NCBI GenBank assembly: GCA_964518905.1 | Contig: CAZFJL010000003.1 | Coordinates: 72,726-136,725, forward strand | DNA: 64,000 bases | Reading direction: 5' to 3' | Source: RDYZ01 sp964518905 | GTDB lineage: Bacteria > Cyanobacteriota > Cyanobacteriia > Cyanobacteriales > Geitlerinemataceae | Shown here: positions 46,452 through 54,303 of the stretch, in pieces | Layout of the letters: every line of letters starts with the position of its first letter | How positions within the stretch are numbered: the first letter of the stretch is position 1 | The notes under the pieces: model-generated | The model's database searches: none | The model's input: the letters and a program-made list of their open reading frames with translations, nothing else | Told to the model about the DNA's origin: nothing | Translations under genes and position numbers: made by a program

Positions 46452-46799
46452 TCATATTATTGACATACCTCGAAAATCTTGATTGACTGTGCCAGAGTTA
46501 TGTGCAATCGCACCTGGCGACTTTACGATATTTATCTCTTGAGAATAGCCAAGGTTTTCAAGCTCTGATACAACTTGTTGAAAATATTCTTTGTCACCTA
46601 ACAGATTTCTTTCTAATATTTCTTGAAAGTTATCCTCTTGGGTATCTTTAGGGATTCGAGAAAGAATGATGTCTCTCAGTGGGGCAAGTTGTTCTGGAAC
46701 TGTGGAGAGCTGGTCGGCTAAGTTACCACCAAGCTTTCTAATACCACCCTCACAAAGTAATTTGATAATAAAAGTAACGGCTTCTGTAGTTCCTGGCAT
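46452..46799 (-). CDS. Unknown small protein, first gene of AT-rich operon
   Basis: The 115-residue product is helical from residue 1 to ~85 (EAVTFIIKLLCEGGIRKLGGNLADQL and FQQVVSELENLGYSQE). It ends INIVKSPGAIAHNSGTVNQD and a few more residues. This Gly/Asn/Ile-rich end resembles the short repeat-like tails that precede effector domains in many cyanobacterial conflict-type proteins, and proteins of this style often occur beside NTPase or TIR genes. The likeness is a pattern only, and no such effector is adjacent. A strong TATAAT-type -10 box lies 27-32 bp upstream. It is co-transcribed with the membrane-anchored gene that starts at its stop codon. Confidence 0.75.
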   Translation of the reverse strand: MPGTTEAVTFIIKLLCEGGIRKLGGNLADQLSTVPEQLAPLRDIILSRIPKDTQEDNFQEILERNLLGDKEYFQQVVSELENLGYSQEINIVKSPGAIAHNSGTVNQDFRGMSII

Positions 46800-46825
46800 G
46801 GCTTTTCAATAAACATTTGCGGTCA

Positions 46826-46831
46826 ATTATA
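46826..46831 (-). promoter_or_regulatory. Candidate -10 box for the AT-rich operon
   Basis: On the minus strand this reads TATAAT within GGCTATAATTGACC, 27-32 bp before the ATG at 46799. No convincing -35 hexamer is at the proper distance, though an extended form is possible. Confidence 0.45.
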
Positions 46832-46974
46832 GCCGAAGTCGATGTAGAGAGAGCATTGCCCGCTCTATCAAGCTAATTCCTCTTTTGTCACTCTTCAGCA
46901 GGAATGGCCGGACTTCTTATTGCTCATTCTTATCTGGAAAATGGCTAAAACAACGTAAATTCGTTACCGAATCT

Positions 46975-47081
46975 ATCGTTCCGACACTCTGCGCGGGAAT
47001 GCCTTCTAGGACGCTCTGCGTCCCGCAAACTTCGACGCACAGCGTCTAAAGAGACGTTTCTACGCAAAGCGCAGGAACGAT
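46975..47081. repeat. Palindromic GC-rich repeat downstream of TA locus
   Basis: ATCGTTCC (46975-46982) and GGAACGAT (47074-47081) close a block of repeated GACGCTCTGCG-type motifs (for example AGGACGCTCTGCGTCC and GACGCACAGCGTC). This kind of block is common between cyanobacterial genes. It marks the boundary between the AT-rich operon and normal-composition DNA. Confidence 0.65.
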
Positions 47082-47091
47082 GCAAAATCAC

Positions 47092-47298
47092 TCATTCATC
47101 CACCAAAAATTGAGGCGCACGATCGACACGCGGCGGCACTTCCAACTCGTAGTCCTCCTGCTCACAAACCTCGCGCAGCTTTGCAAACAACTCTGCAAGG
47201 CTCGGCTTATGCAGCTCATCCAGCAGCGTCTTCGCCAAAATTTCTTGCTCCGACTCCGATAACTGCCGTGCAGCATCCAACACATCCGCTAAAACCAT
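47092..47298 (-). CDS. Small antitoxin-like protein, no partner seen
   Basis: The 68-residue product (from ATG 47298, MVLADVLDAARQLSESEQEI) is helical and acidic. The pattern QLSESEQEILAKTLLDELHKPSLAELFAKLREV resembles the short N-terminal helices of type II antitoxins that occur without a classical DNA-binding motif. No toxin lies beside it. The frame extends upstream to 47346, through a fragment of family A repeat, so the shorter start is preferred. A type II function is a guess. Confidence 0.55.
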   Translation of the reverse strand: MVLADVLDAARQLSESEQEILAKTLLDELHKPSLAELFAKLREVCEQEDYELEVPPRVDRAPQFLVDE

Positions 47299-47323
47299 AA
47301 AGCGTTTCCCCAAATGAGTGAAA

Positions 47324-47348
47324 AGGGTAGGCATCGCCCACCCCATCA
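47324..47348. repeat. Degenerate half of family A element
   Basis: AGGGTAGGCATCGCCCACCC resembles the left end of family A with several changes and no partner end nearby. It lies between the small antitoxin-like gene and the duplicated putA end. Confidence 0.5.
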
Positions 47349-47370
47349 GTTTAGCTAAATCGAGAACTAC

Positions 47371-47426
47371 TCAGCCCCCTCGATCGGCGCAAAACCACGA
47401 CGCTAAAAAAACTCCATCACCCGACG
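47371..47426 (-). repeat. Degenerate duplicate of the putA 3' end
   Basis: This segment matches the last ~55 bp of putA (48075-48130). TCAGCCCCCTCGATCGGCGC is identical at both places, and similarity continues with scattered changes through CTCC and TCACC. On the minus strand it would encode the same GFAPIEGAE ending as PutA, followed by TAG instead of TAA. The copy and the original are in direct orientation and bracket the toxin-antitoxin pair. Confidence 0.85.
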
Positions 47427-47450
47427 TAGCGATAGAAATGACACCAAAAT

Positions 47451-47705
47451 TTAGGCCACAACACCCAAAACCTCAAGCATCATCACTCTATGTTCCGACC
47501 GCCCAACCTCTAAACCCTCCACGATCGCGCAAGCCTCCTCCTTTCCCCGTGCCGCGATCACATCCTCCACCGCCGCAGCGATCGCTCCCGTATACCCATC
47601 CTCCGCCGCATCCTCCAAAATTGCCTCAAGATAAGACGTTGCACGGCTCGCATCTTCCCGAAACCGCCGTCTTAAACTTCGTTGCCAATCAATAGTTGTC
47701 ATCAT
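47451..47705 (-). CDS. Probable antitoxin of RelE/ParE-type pair
   Basis: This ~84-residue product, from the ATG at 47705 (MMTTIDWQRSLRRRF), is helical and acidic (REDASRATSYLEAILEDAAEDGYTGAIAAAVEDVIAARG). Its start overlaps the toxin stop codon (ATGATGA at 47702-47708), which is typical for toxin-first pairs. It has no obvious HTH, unlike most partners of killer-type toxins, so the antitoxin family is not named. An alternative start at 47723 adds six residues. The order is toxin, then antitoxin. Confidence 0.7.
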   Translation of the reverse strand: MMTTIDWQRSLRRRFREDASRATSYLEAILEDAAEDGYTGAIAAAVEDVIAARGKEEACAIVEGLEVGRSEHRVMMLEVLGVVA

Positions 47706-48043
47706 TTCTGGTAAGTCTTCCAAATAGCTTTTACAGTTTGAATGTCTCGCTTTTGGGTGCGCTTTGACCCGCCCGTGATGAGCAAAACAATTCGATTGTC
47801 GATCCTTCCGTAATACACACGGTATCCCGCCCCAAATTGAAGTCGTAGCTCACAGACCCCGTCAACGACTGGCTTCCAATCGCCAAAATTCCCAGAACGC
47901 AGCCGAGCAACACGAGATTCAACACGAGCCTGAGTCTTCGGATCGAGCGATGCGAACCAATCTTCGTAGGGACACCTCCCATTATCGGCGACATAAACCT
48001 CAATTGAGAATTCATGGCGATTCGCGATTCCGTTGCGGGGCAA
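47702..48043 (-). CDS. RelE/ParE-family toxin (killer-protein type)
   Basis: The product matches the addiction-module killer family of the RelE/ParE superfamily: EVYVADNGRCPYEDWFASLD, then RVARLRSGNFGDWKPVVDGVCELR, then GAGYRVYYGRIDNRIVLLITGGSKRTQKRDI. Members cleave mRNA or act on gyrase, and this type is HigB-like. The start is not clear. The frame has no ATG close by, TTG 48043 has AGGAG ahead of it at short spacing, and the frame stays open to 48115, inside putA. The original start may have been altered when this cassette arrived. Confidence 0.75.
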   Translation of the reverse strand: MPRNGIANRHEFSIEVYVADNGRCPYEDWFASLDPKTQARVESRVARLRSGNFGDWKPVVDGVCELRLQFGAGYRVYYGRIDNRIVLLITGGSKRTQKRDIQTVKAIWKTYQK

Positions 48044-48071
48044 GCAACTCCTACCCCGCAACAGATCGGTA

Positions 48072-51053
48072 TTACTCAGCCCCCTCGATCGGCGCAAAAC
48101 CGTGACGCTGCACATTCTCCGTCACCGTACGCGGCTCCAAAAACTGCGCCAGATAATCCGGGCCGCCCGCCTTCGAGCCAACGCCCGACAGCTTGAAACC
48201 ACCGAACGGCTGACGCGAGACGATCGCCCCCGTCGTACCGCGATTGATGTAGAGATTGCCCACCTCAAACTCAGCCTTGGCGCGATCGATATGCGACGGC
48301 GTGCGCGAATAAATCCCGCCCGTTAACGCATAATTCGTACCATTCGCCACCGTCAACGCCGTGTCGAAATCCGCCACGCGAATCACCGCCAACACCGGCC
48401 CGAAGATCTCCTCCTGGGCGATCGTCGCATCCGGCGCGATATTGGTGATCACCGTCGGGCTGACGAAATAACCGGTGTCGGGAACCGGTAGCTCGATCGC
48501 CAATTTGCCCTCGGCTTTGCCCGTCTCAATATAGCGACGGATATTCGCCTGAGCGCTGGCGTCAATCACCGGCCCCACCTGGATTCCCAACTGGGTCGAA
48601 TCGCCCACATTCAGCGATCGCACCGCTTCCACCAGACGATCGATGAATTTTTCGTAAACCGACTCCACCACGATCGCCCGCGAACAAGCCGAGCATTTTT
48701 GACCGGTGTAGCCAAAGGCCGACTGCACAACACCGGCCACCGCCACATCCAGATCGGCGCTCTCATCGATGATGATGCCGTTCTTGCCGCCCATCTCCGC
48801 GATCACCCGCTTCAGATGCTTCTGACCCGGACGCAAAATCGCCGCCTCTTGGAAAATCTGGCAGCCGACCTCCTGCGAACCGGTAAAGACGATCGTATTG
48901 ATATCCGGATGTTTCACTAGATGGTTACCCACCGTCGAACCCTTGCCCGGAATGAACTGGAACACGCCAGACGGAACACCGGCATCGATCAAGATTTCTG
49001 CGAGTTTCGCCGCGATTACGCTCGACACCGCCGCCGGTTTGAGTAGGGTCGGGTTGCCTGCGACCAGCGATGCCACCGTCATACCGGTGGGAATCGCCAG
49101 GGGGAAATTCCAGGGCGACACCACCAGGGTAATGCCGCGCGACTGGTAGTGGTAGCGGTTGGTTTCACCGGGGACATCGTAGGACGTTTCGCCATCGAGT
49201 CGTTCCATTTCGTCGGCGTAGTAACGACAGAAATCGATCGCCTCGGACGTCTCCGGATCGGCCTCGCGGAAGGTTTTGCCGGTTTCGAGCATCATCCAGG
49301 CGTTCAGCTCGTGGCGGCGTTCTTCGAGCAGGTCAGCGGCCTTGCGTAACACTCCGGCACGTTCCCGTACCGGTGTCCGCTTCCAGCTCTTCGCGGCAGC
49401 TTTTGCGGCGGCCATCGCACGATCGGCCTGCTCGATCGAGATTTGCCCCACCGTGCCGATCGTCTCGGTGAAGTTCGACGGGTTGAGCGAATCGATTTCG
49501 GTATCGGTTTCGACGTACTCGCCTGCGATCCAGGGTTGATAGACCTTGCCGAGCTGCTGACGGACTTTCGTGAGCGCTTGGAAAGCAACGGCGCGACGAT
49601 CGCGATCGGCAAAGTCGGTGTCGGCAGCGTTGGGGAACGGCGACGCCTCCGGTGCGATGTCGGGCTTGGCCGGGTCGGGGGTTGGTGCGCCGATGAGTTC
49701 CTCGATCGGGCGATCTTCCTGGCTTTGACGCAGGAATGAGCTATTGGCGGTGTTTTCCAGCAGACGGCGAATCAGGTAGGACATCCCCGGCAGTAGCTCA
49801 CCGTAGGGGCAGTAGACGCGCACACGATGACCGCGATCGGCCAGGGCTTTGGCGAGCTTGTCGCCCATGCCGTATAGCACCTGCATTTCGTAGTGGCGCT
49901 GCGGAATTTTTAGCTCATCGACGATCGCGCAGGCCAGGGCTTGCGATCGCACATTATGTGAGCCGATCGCTGCGTACAGATACTCGTGATTTTCCAGCAG
50001 CAGACGCGTCAGTTTTTCGTAGTTGGCATCGGTGGCCGCCTTGTCGTTAAACACCGGCTGCGTCCAGTGATGTTGTTGAGCGCGAATCGTCTCACGATCC
50101 CAGTACGCGCCCTTGACGAGTCGCACCGTCACCGGTGTACCCCGCCGTTTCGCCCACTCGACCAAGCCTTGTAGATCCTCCGCCGAGTCACGTAAATAAC
50201 CCTGGATCGTGATGCCGATATCCGAGCGATCGCGAAACTCATCTTCCAGCAAAATCTTCTTGAGAATCGCCAGAGTGATGTCTTTATATTCGTACTGCTC
50301 CATGTCAAAGTGGAGCGCCGCGCCGACTTTTTTCGCGTGACGCAGCAGATTGCGGGCACACTCCGCCACGCGCGTCTCGCTGCCCGCCTCATCCAGCGCG
50401 TCAAACTGCGAATAAAACGCCGTCAGCTTCACCGAGACCTGCACCTTGGGCAGCGTTTCGCCATCGGCGGTGTCAATTTGCGCCACCGTTCCCCAGCGTT
50501 TTTCCGCCTCGGTCAGGTCATCCATAAGCTGGATGTATTTGGCGAAATACTGCTCCGCTTCGATTTCCGTGATCACGGCTTCGCCCAGGAGGTCGATCGT
50601 AAAGCTCTGTTTGTCTTTCCGCAGTTGCTCGACGGTTTTGATAATTTGCTTGGCGGTTTCACCGGCGATGTACTTATGCGCCAGGGCTTCCGTCGCCGTT
50701 AACACGGTGGTTCCAGCGACCTGACCCGTCACCGAATCGCCGCCGCTGAAGCCGATCAGTTTCTTCAGCGCGTCGGGAAGTTCGACCTCCTCGGTGGTCA
50801 GATATTCCTGAAGGTGGCTCGCGACTTCGGCTTTGCTGCGTAGCGCTGGTAGACAATCGATAAACCGGAATAACTGGACGCGTAAACCGGGGCTACTCAT
50901 CGCCCAGTCGAGCATTTTGTCGTCCCAGCGCAGGTTATCGCGCATTTTGGCGAAAAGGTTGCCTTTTTGCTGCGTGGCAGCGAGTAACTCCCGTGCGATC
51001 GCCTGGGTTTGCGCTTCGTAGGGATTTTGAGCGGTCGGGGCTTGCGTAACCAA
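48072..51053 (-). CDS. putA: Bifunctional proline dehydrogenase / glutamate-semialdehyde dehydrogenase PutA
   Basis: This 993-residue enzyme oxidises proline to glutamate in two steps. The N-terminal half is the FAD-dependent proline dehydrogenase barrel (VKLTAFYSQFDALD, FDMEQYEYKDITL, VRLVKGAYWDRE). The C-terminal half is an aldehyde dehydrogenase with SPWNFPLAIPTG, the Gly-rich FTGSQEVGCQIF, AEMGGKNGIIID, and the catalytic Cys in GYTGQKCSACSRA. There is no DNA-binding ribbon-helix-helix domain at the N-terminus. Its 3' end is duplicated 700 bp downstream, beyond the toxin-antitoxin pair. The gene itself is intact. Confidence 0.94.
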   Translation of the reverse strand: MVTQAPTAQNPYEAQTQAIARELLAATQQKGNLFAKMRDNLRWDDKMLDWAMSSPGLRVQLFRFIDCLPALRSKAEVASHLQEYLTTEEVELPDALKKLIGFSGGDSVTGQVAGTTVLTATEALAHKYIAGETAKQIIKTVEQLRKDKQSFTIDLLGEAVITEIEAEQYFAKYIQLMDDLTEAEKRWGTVAQIDTADGETLPKVQVSVKLTAFYSQFDALDEAGSETRVAECARNLLRHAKKVGAALHFDMEQYEYKDITLAILKKILLEDEFRDRSDIGITIQGYLRDSAEDLQGLVEWAKRRGTPVTVRLVKGAYWDRETIRAQQHHWTQPVFNDKAATDANYEKLTRLLLENHEYLYAAIGSHNVRSQALACAIVDELKIPQRHYEMQVLYGMGDKLAKALADRGHRVRVYCPYGELLPGMSYLIRRLLENTANSSFLRQSQEDRPIEELIGAPTPDPAKPDIAPEASPFPNAADTDFADRDRRAVAFQALTKVRQQLGKVYQPWIAGEYVETDTEIDSLNPSNFTETIGTVGQISIEQADRAMAAAKAAAKSWKRTPVRERAGVLRKAADLLEERRHELNAWMMLETGKTFREADPETSEAIDFCRYYADEMERLDGETSYDVPGETNRYHYQSRGITLVVSPWNFPLAIPTGMTVASLVAGNPTLLKPAAVSSVIAAKLAEILIDAGVPSGVFQFIPGKGSTVGNHLVKHPDINTIVFTGSQEVGCQIFQEAAILRPGQKHLKRVIAEMGGKNGIIIDESADLDVAVAGVVQSAFGYTGQKCSACSRAIVVESVYEKFIDRLVEAVRSLNVGDSTQLGIQVGPVIDASAQANIRRYIETGKAEGKLAIELPVPDTGYFVSPTVITNIAPDATIAQEEIFGPVLAVIRVADFDTALTVANGTNYALTGGIYSRTPSHIDRAKAEFEVGNLYINRGTTGAIVSRQPFGGFKLSGVGSKAGGPDYLAQFLEPRTVTENVQRHGFAPIEGAE

Positions 51054-51866
51054 GGGAAGTGGCTCCAGAGATCGAGATAATTATGAGGTTGACTATTTTA
51101 ATTTGTATTGATGGTCTTTTGGGCGATAAAGATCGATCGGGCTTAATCCGTTGCGTGGGTTTCTAATCTAGGAGTTGTCAGCATTTCCCTATACTTTATC
51201 TAAACAAAGTTTTTATACAAATTACAACGATCTCAAATCTAAGCCTTAGACAATAATTCTAAAATTGCTTGAATTCAGATCAAAAAATCAGATCAAAATA
51301 CTCTTGAAATTTTAATTTAAGGTTTAATACAAAATCCGGTGTACAAAGTAGCGGTTCTCGATGGGCACGGAGCGAAGTCATTGACGTAGCCTTCGCAAAG
51401 CAAATAGTGCGAGTTGACGCTAAAAACGATCAATGTAATTGTGCGACTCTCTAAACCAGATTGGGTATAATTTTTCTGTTTTTTTAGACTGAATTTCATC
51501 GCTAGAATATTTAAAAATCCAGTCAAAATCTAGTCAAAATCTAGTTAAAATTCAGTTGAAAAAATATTTTAAGCACAAGATCTTGGAAATCGTCTAGGCT
51601 TTAAACCCTCGCTGTCACTGTTTATCATGCCTCTGCGTCAAGTGGTACAGTTCAGCATCCAGCAAGCTACTCTCTGAAGCTGATTAACTATGTGGGTATA
51701 TTGGCGGACAGACTCTAAGATAAGAAGGGATACGTTTTGAGCCTTCAGGGAAACTATTTTTGCTTCACGATCGATCACCTCGATCCATGGCCGCACTTTA
51801 CCTTCTCTAATATCAGACTGATTGACCTCCCTTTCACTCTAAAAAATTACGGTCTTCCTACCTGCT
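51054..51866. other. 813-bp AT-rich spacer upstream of hxlR
   Basis: No convincing gene was found. A 69-codon minus-strand frame at 51317-51526 has unlikely composition. The block 51340-51410 contains GCACGGAGCGAAGTC and CCTTCGCAAAGC motifs like small cyanobacterial repeats. A four-copy 11-bp tandem repeat lies at 51522-51565. The region must hold the promoters of both putA and hxlR. Confidence 0.45.
51522..51565. repeat. 11-bp tandem repeat upstream of hxlR
   Basis: GTCAAAATCTA occurs twice, then GTTAAAATTCA and GTTGAAAAAAT, all in 11-bp register. Confidence 0.75.
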
Positions 51867-52328
51867 ATGACTGATTCAACGAATGTTTGTTTAGAAACAT
51901 CCTATATTTGTCCGATTCAGTTTGTTGTTGATCTACTCGACAATAAATGGTCGATTCTGGTGTTACGTGAGCTATTTCGTGGACCACAGCGTACACATCA
52001 ATTACTGGAGGCGTTACCTGGGATCAGTACAAAAATTCTGACTGCACGCCTCCGAACCCTTGAGAAACATGGATTACTAGCCCGTCAAGTATTTCCAGAA
52101 ATTCCCCCGCGTGTTGAATATTCTCTCACTCAGAAAGGCAGCGAAATCCGTCCCATTTTGTTGGCGATGCATAAGCTGGGGAACCATTGGCTGGATCAGA
52201 ATCCCTGTCGTTGTACTCTGAGCTTGCCCACATCAGACGATCGGCCTTCCTCCGAGCCGCCCAGTGAGCCGGAAGTTTCGGCGATCATCCGTGATCATGA
52301 TTGTCCCTCTAGCACGTCTGGCGGCTAA
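51867..52328 (+). CDS. HxlR-family transcriptional regulator
   Basis: The 153-residue protein has a winged helix with the HxlR pattern: CPIQFVVDLLDNKWSILVLREL, then RTHQLLEALPGISTKILTARLRTLEKHGLL, then YSLTQKGSEIRPIL. The Cys ahead of the first helix (Cys15) is the position used for aldehyde or redox sensing in several HxlR proteins. The C-terminal ~50 residues are disordered, with Cys, Pro, Ser and Asp. It is convergent with the D1' psbA gene and ends at its own terminator. A role in controlling psbA or photolyase genes is possible from location but unproven. Confidence 0.9.
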   Translation: MTDSTNVCLETSYICPIQFVVDLLDNKWSILVLRELFRGPQRTHQLLEALPGISTKILTARLRTLEKHGLLARQVFPEIPPRVEYSLTQKGSEIRPILLAMHKLGNHWLDQNPCRCTLSLPTSDDRPSSEPPSEPEVSAIIRDHDCPSSTSGG

Positions 52329-52368
52329 ATAGAACGTACGCAGATACGACCCAAGCATCGCCCCCGCA

Positions 52369-52401
52369 AAACCCGAGTTCTTGAAGAACTCGGGTTTTTT
52401 G
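52369..52401 (+). terminator. Rho-independent terminator of hxlR
   Basis: AACCCGAGTTCTT pairs with AAGAACTCGGGTT around a short loop, followed by six T. It lies 40 bp after the hxlR stop codon. Confidence 0.92.
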
Positions 52402-52427
52402 AGCTGATTTTTCAGATCATACATAAC

Positions 52428-52468
52428 AAAAAAAACGCCCCCTTCTTTACTTGAAGAGTGGGGCGTTC
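52428..52468 (-). terminator. Rho-independent terminator of psbA
   Basis: AACGCCCC (52435-52442) pairs with GGGGCGTT (52461-52468). Read on the minus strand the hairpin is followed by a run of T (the A-run at 52429-52436). It lies 65 bp after the psbA stop and about 30 bp from the oppositely oriented hxlR terminator. Confidence 0.88.
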
Positions 52469-52532
52469 GATGAACCAATTTGTTAACGCAATAATCGAGA
52501 TGCTGGCGAATCCATTTGTCAGGATTTAGATG

Positions 52533-53615
52533 TTAGCCAGCGATTTGGGGGGCTTGAACTGCGATCGGTGCAGCTTCACCAGCCGCTAAGTCAAGCGGGA
52601 AGTTGTGAACGTTACGTTCGTGGATAACTTCGATGCCGAGGTTAGCGCGGTTGAGGACATCAGCCCAGGTATGGATGACACGGCCTTGAGCATCGAGCAC
52701 CGACTCGTTGAAGTTAAACCCGTTGAGGTTGAACGAGAAGGATGCAACAGCCAGAGCTGCGAACCAGATACCGATGACCGGCCATGCACCGAGGAAGAAG
52801 TGCAGCGATCGGCTGTTGTTGAACGAAGCGTACTGGAAGATTAGACGACCGAAGTAGCCATGAGCTGCAACGATGTTGTAGGTTTCTTCCTCTTGACCAA
52901 ACTTGTAGCCCGAGTTTTGGCTTTCGCTTTCCGTGGTTTCACGAATCAAGCTAGAGGTGACCAGCGAACCGTGCATCGCCGAGAACAGCGCACCACCGAA
53001 GACACCGACAACACCAAGCATGTGGAAGGGGTGCATCAGAACGTTATGTTCAGCTTGCAAGACGATCATGAAGTTAAACGTACCCGAAATGCCGAGGGGT
53101 AGGCCATCGGAGAATGAACCTTGACCGATCGAGTAGACCGCCAACACCGCCGTCGCAGCGGCAACCGGTGCGGAATAAGCAACCGCAATCCAGGGGCGCA
53201 TTCCGAGACGGTAGCTCAGTTCCCACTCACGACCCATGTAGGAAAAGATACCAATGAGGAAGTGGAACACAATGAGCTGATAGGGGCCACCGTTGTAGAG
53301 CCATTCATCAAGGTTAGCGGCTTCCCAGATGGGGTAGAAGTGCAGACCGATCGCATTGGATGACGGCACAACCGCAGCGGTGATGATGTTGTTGCCATAC
53401 ATCAAACCACCGGAGACCGGCTCACGGATACCGTCGATATCCACCGGCGGAGAGGCGATGAATGCCAGGATAAAGCAAATGGTGGCGGCGAGCAGCGTCG
53501 GAATCATCAGAACGCCGAACCAGCCGACGTACATGCGATTTTCAGTGCTGGTAACCCATCGGCAGAACCGCTGCCAGAGCGAGGCTCGGATGGGAGATTG
53601 AAGGAGTGTGGTCAT
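52533..53615 (-). CDS. psbA: Photosystem II D1 protein, D1' (low-oxygen) isoform
   Basis: D1 is the reaction-centre core protein that binds the Mn cluster, pheophytin and QB. The 360-residue form starts at ATG 53615 (MTTLLQSPIRASLW). Longer frames upstream do not fit. Functional residues are kept: Tyr161 (TyrZ), Asp170, His190, His198, His215, Ser264, His332, Glu333, His337, Asp342 and Ala344, the last D1 residue before the processing site. Ala80, Leu158 and Ala286 replace the usual Gly80, Phe158 and Thr286. That is the published signature of D1', the isoform induced under micro-oxic conditions. Glu130, typical of high-light D1, is also present. Expression would be expected at low oxygen, which is inference. 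Confidence 0.97.
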   Translation of the reverse strand: MTTLLQSPIRASLWQRFCRWVTSTENRMYVGWFGVLMIPTLLAATICFILAFIASPPVDIDGIREPVSGGLMYGNNIITAAVVPSSNAIGLHFYPIWEAANLDEWLYNGGPYQLIVFHFLIGIFSYMGREWELSYRLGMRPWIAVAYSAPVAAATAVLAVYSIGQGSFSDGLPLGISGTFNFMIVLQAEHNVLMHPFHMLGVVGVFGGALFSAMHGSLVTSSLIRETTESESQNSGYKFGQEEETYNIVAAHGYFGRLIFQYASFNNSRSLHFFLGAWPVIGIWFAALAVASFSFNLNGFNFNESVLDAQGRVIHTWADVLNRANLGIEVIHERNVHNFPLDLAAGEAAPIAVQAPQIAG

Positions 53616-53757
53616 AATTGCGAAGAATGAATATGCAAAAACACGGTAGGAGATAGGAAAAAGACCCGATTTGAAATTGATGAACGCCATTCAAAACAGC
53701 TCTGATGATTGAAGTCGCTGCTGAGGGAATCACCGAATTATCGGATAATGCTCAAAC

Positions 53758-53774
53758 TTGAAGACGGTCTTCAA
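53758..53774. promoter_or_regulatory. Palindrome upstream of D1' psbA
   Basis: TTGAAGACGGTCTTCAA is a perfect inverted repeat (8-bp arms, 1-bp centre) centred about 150 bp upstream of the psbA start codon. A dimeric regulator could bind it. It matches no published cyanobacterial motif that I recognise. The rest of the 688-bp region 53616-54303 holds only this and the HLR1-like site. Confidence 0.5.
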
Positions 53775-54082
53775 TTTCAAATACGAGTGGAATAGCATCA
53801 CGAACGATCTTGTTAGAGCGGAGACTAACAAAGAGCAACAATTTATAGTGGAAATTGAAATTCCTAAACCGTTCTGCTCGGGAGATAAATAAAGTTGAAG
53901 CAGCGGTTTGTGAGGGTACAAATCTCGTCAGGCACGTCACTGGGATAATTGTGTTGTTGCCTTTCGGTTGCGCTCTGTGAGTCCTATCTTGTCGGGTGTT
54001 TCCAGTCCTGACAAGACAGTTTCTGCCTGAAGCCCTTAGTTTCTCAATGGTAAAAAATGTTGTGGTGATTGGGGTCTGGCTG

Positions 54083-54118
54083 ATTGTAAAGAAATTGTAA
54101 AGACACTAAAACGTGTCT
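54083..54118. promoter_or_regulatory. HLR1-like direct repeats and adjacent palindrome
   Basis: On the minus strand this gives TTTACAAT-TTC-TTTACAAT, which resembles the RpaB-binding HLR1 repeat (G/T)TTACA(T/A)(T/A) but has a 3-bp rather than 2-bp spacer. It overlaps by two bases the palindrome AGACAC-TAAAAC-GTGTCT. The site is 470-500 bp upstream of psbA and downstream of the photolyase gene, so its target is unclear. Confidence 0.4.
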
Positions 54119-54303
54119 AGTTGATTCAAAAAAAAACAAGATCTATTGACTCGGCTCTCCTGACTCATAAACGCTGTTTTGACTCCGCTCAACGCTCCCA
54201 CGGTGTGCTAAAAATCGTTGGATTGGCGATGAAAAAGTGAGCCTGACCCTGGAAAAAGAGGCAATCTCGCGAGATGAAGGCGGGGGCGATCGCTCAAAGA
54301 GGG

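Noticed and set aside
43594..46799. Restriction-modification system including the AT-rich operon
   Set aside because: The methyltransferase has normal composition and lies on the other strand, 530 bp away. Neither AT-rich protein shows nuclease motifs.
47031..47063. Terminator after the AT-rich operon region
   Set aside because: The GACGC...GCGTC hairpins there have no T-run and belong to a dispersed repeat block.
48031..48063. putA terminator (GTTGCGGGG...CCCCGCAAC)
   Set aside because: A perfect 9-bp inverted repeat is present, but no T-run follows on either strand, and it lies inside the toxin reading frame.
51317..51526. 69-codon minus-strand frame in the spacer upstream of hxlR
   Set aside because: The translation has no recognisable domain and runs through repeat-like DNA. 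It has no visible ribosome-binding site.
53730..53940. Short minus-strand frames upstream of psbA
   Set aside because: They cross the candidate operator and leader. Their composition does not resemble a protein, and they overlap each other in different frames.
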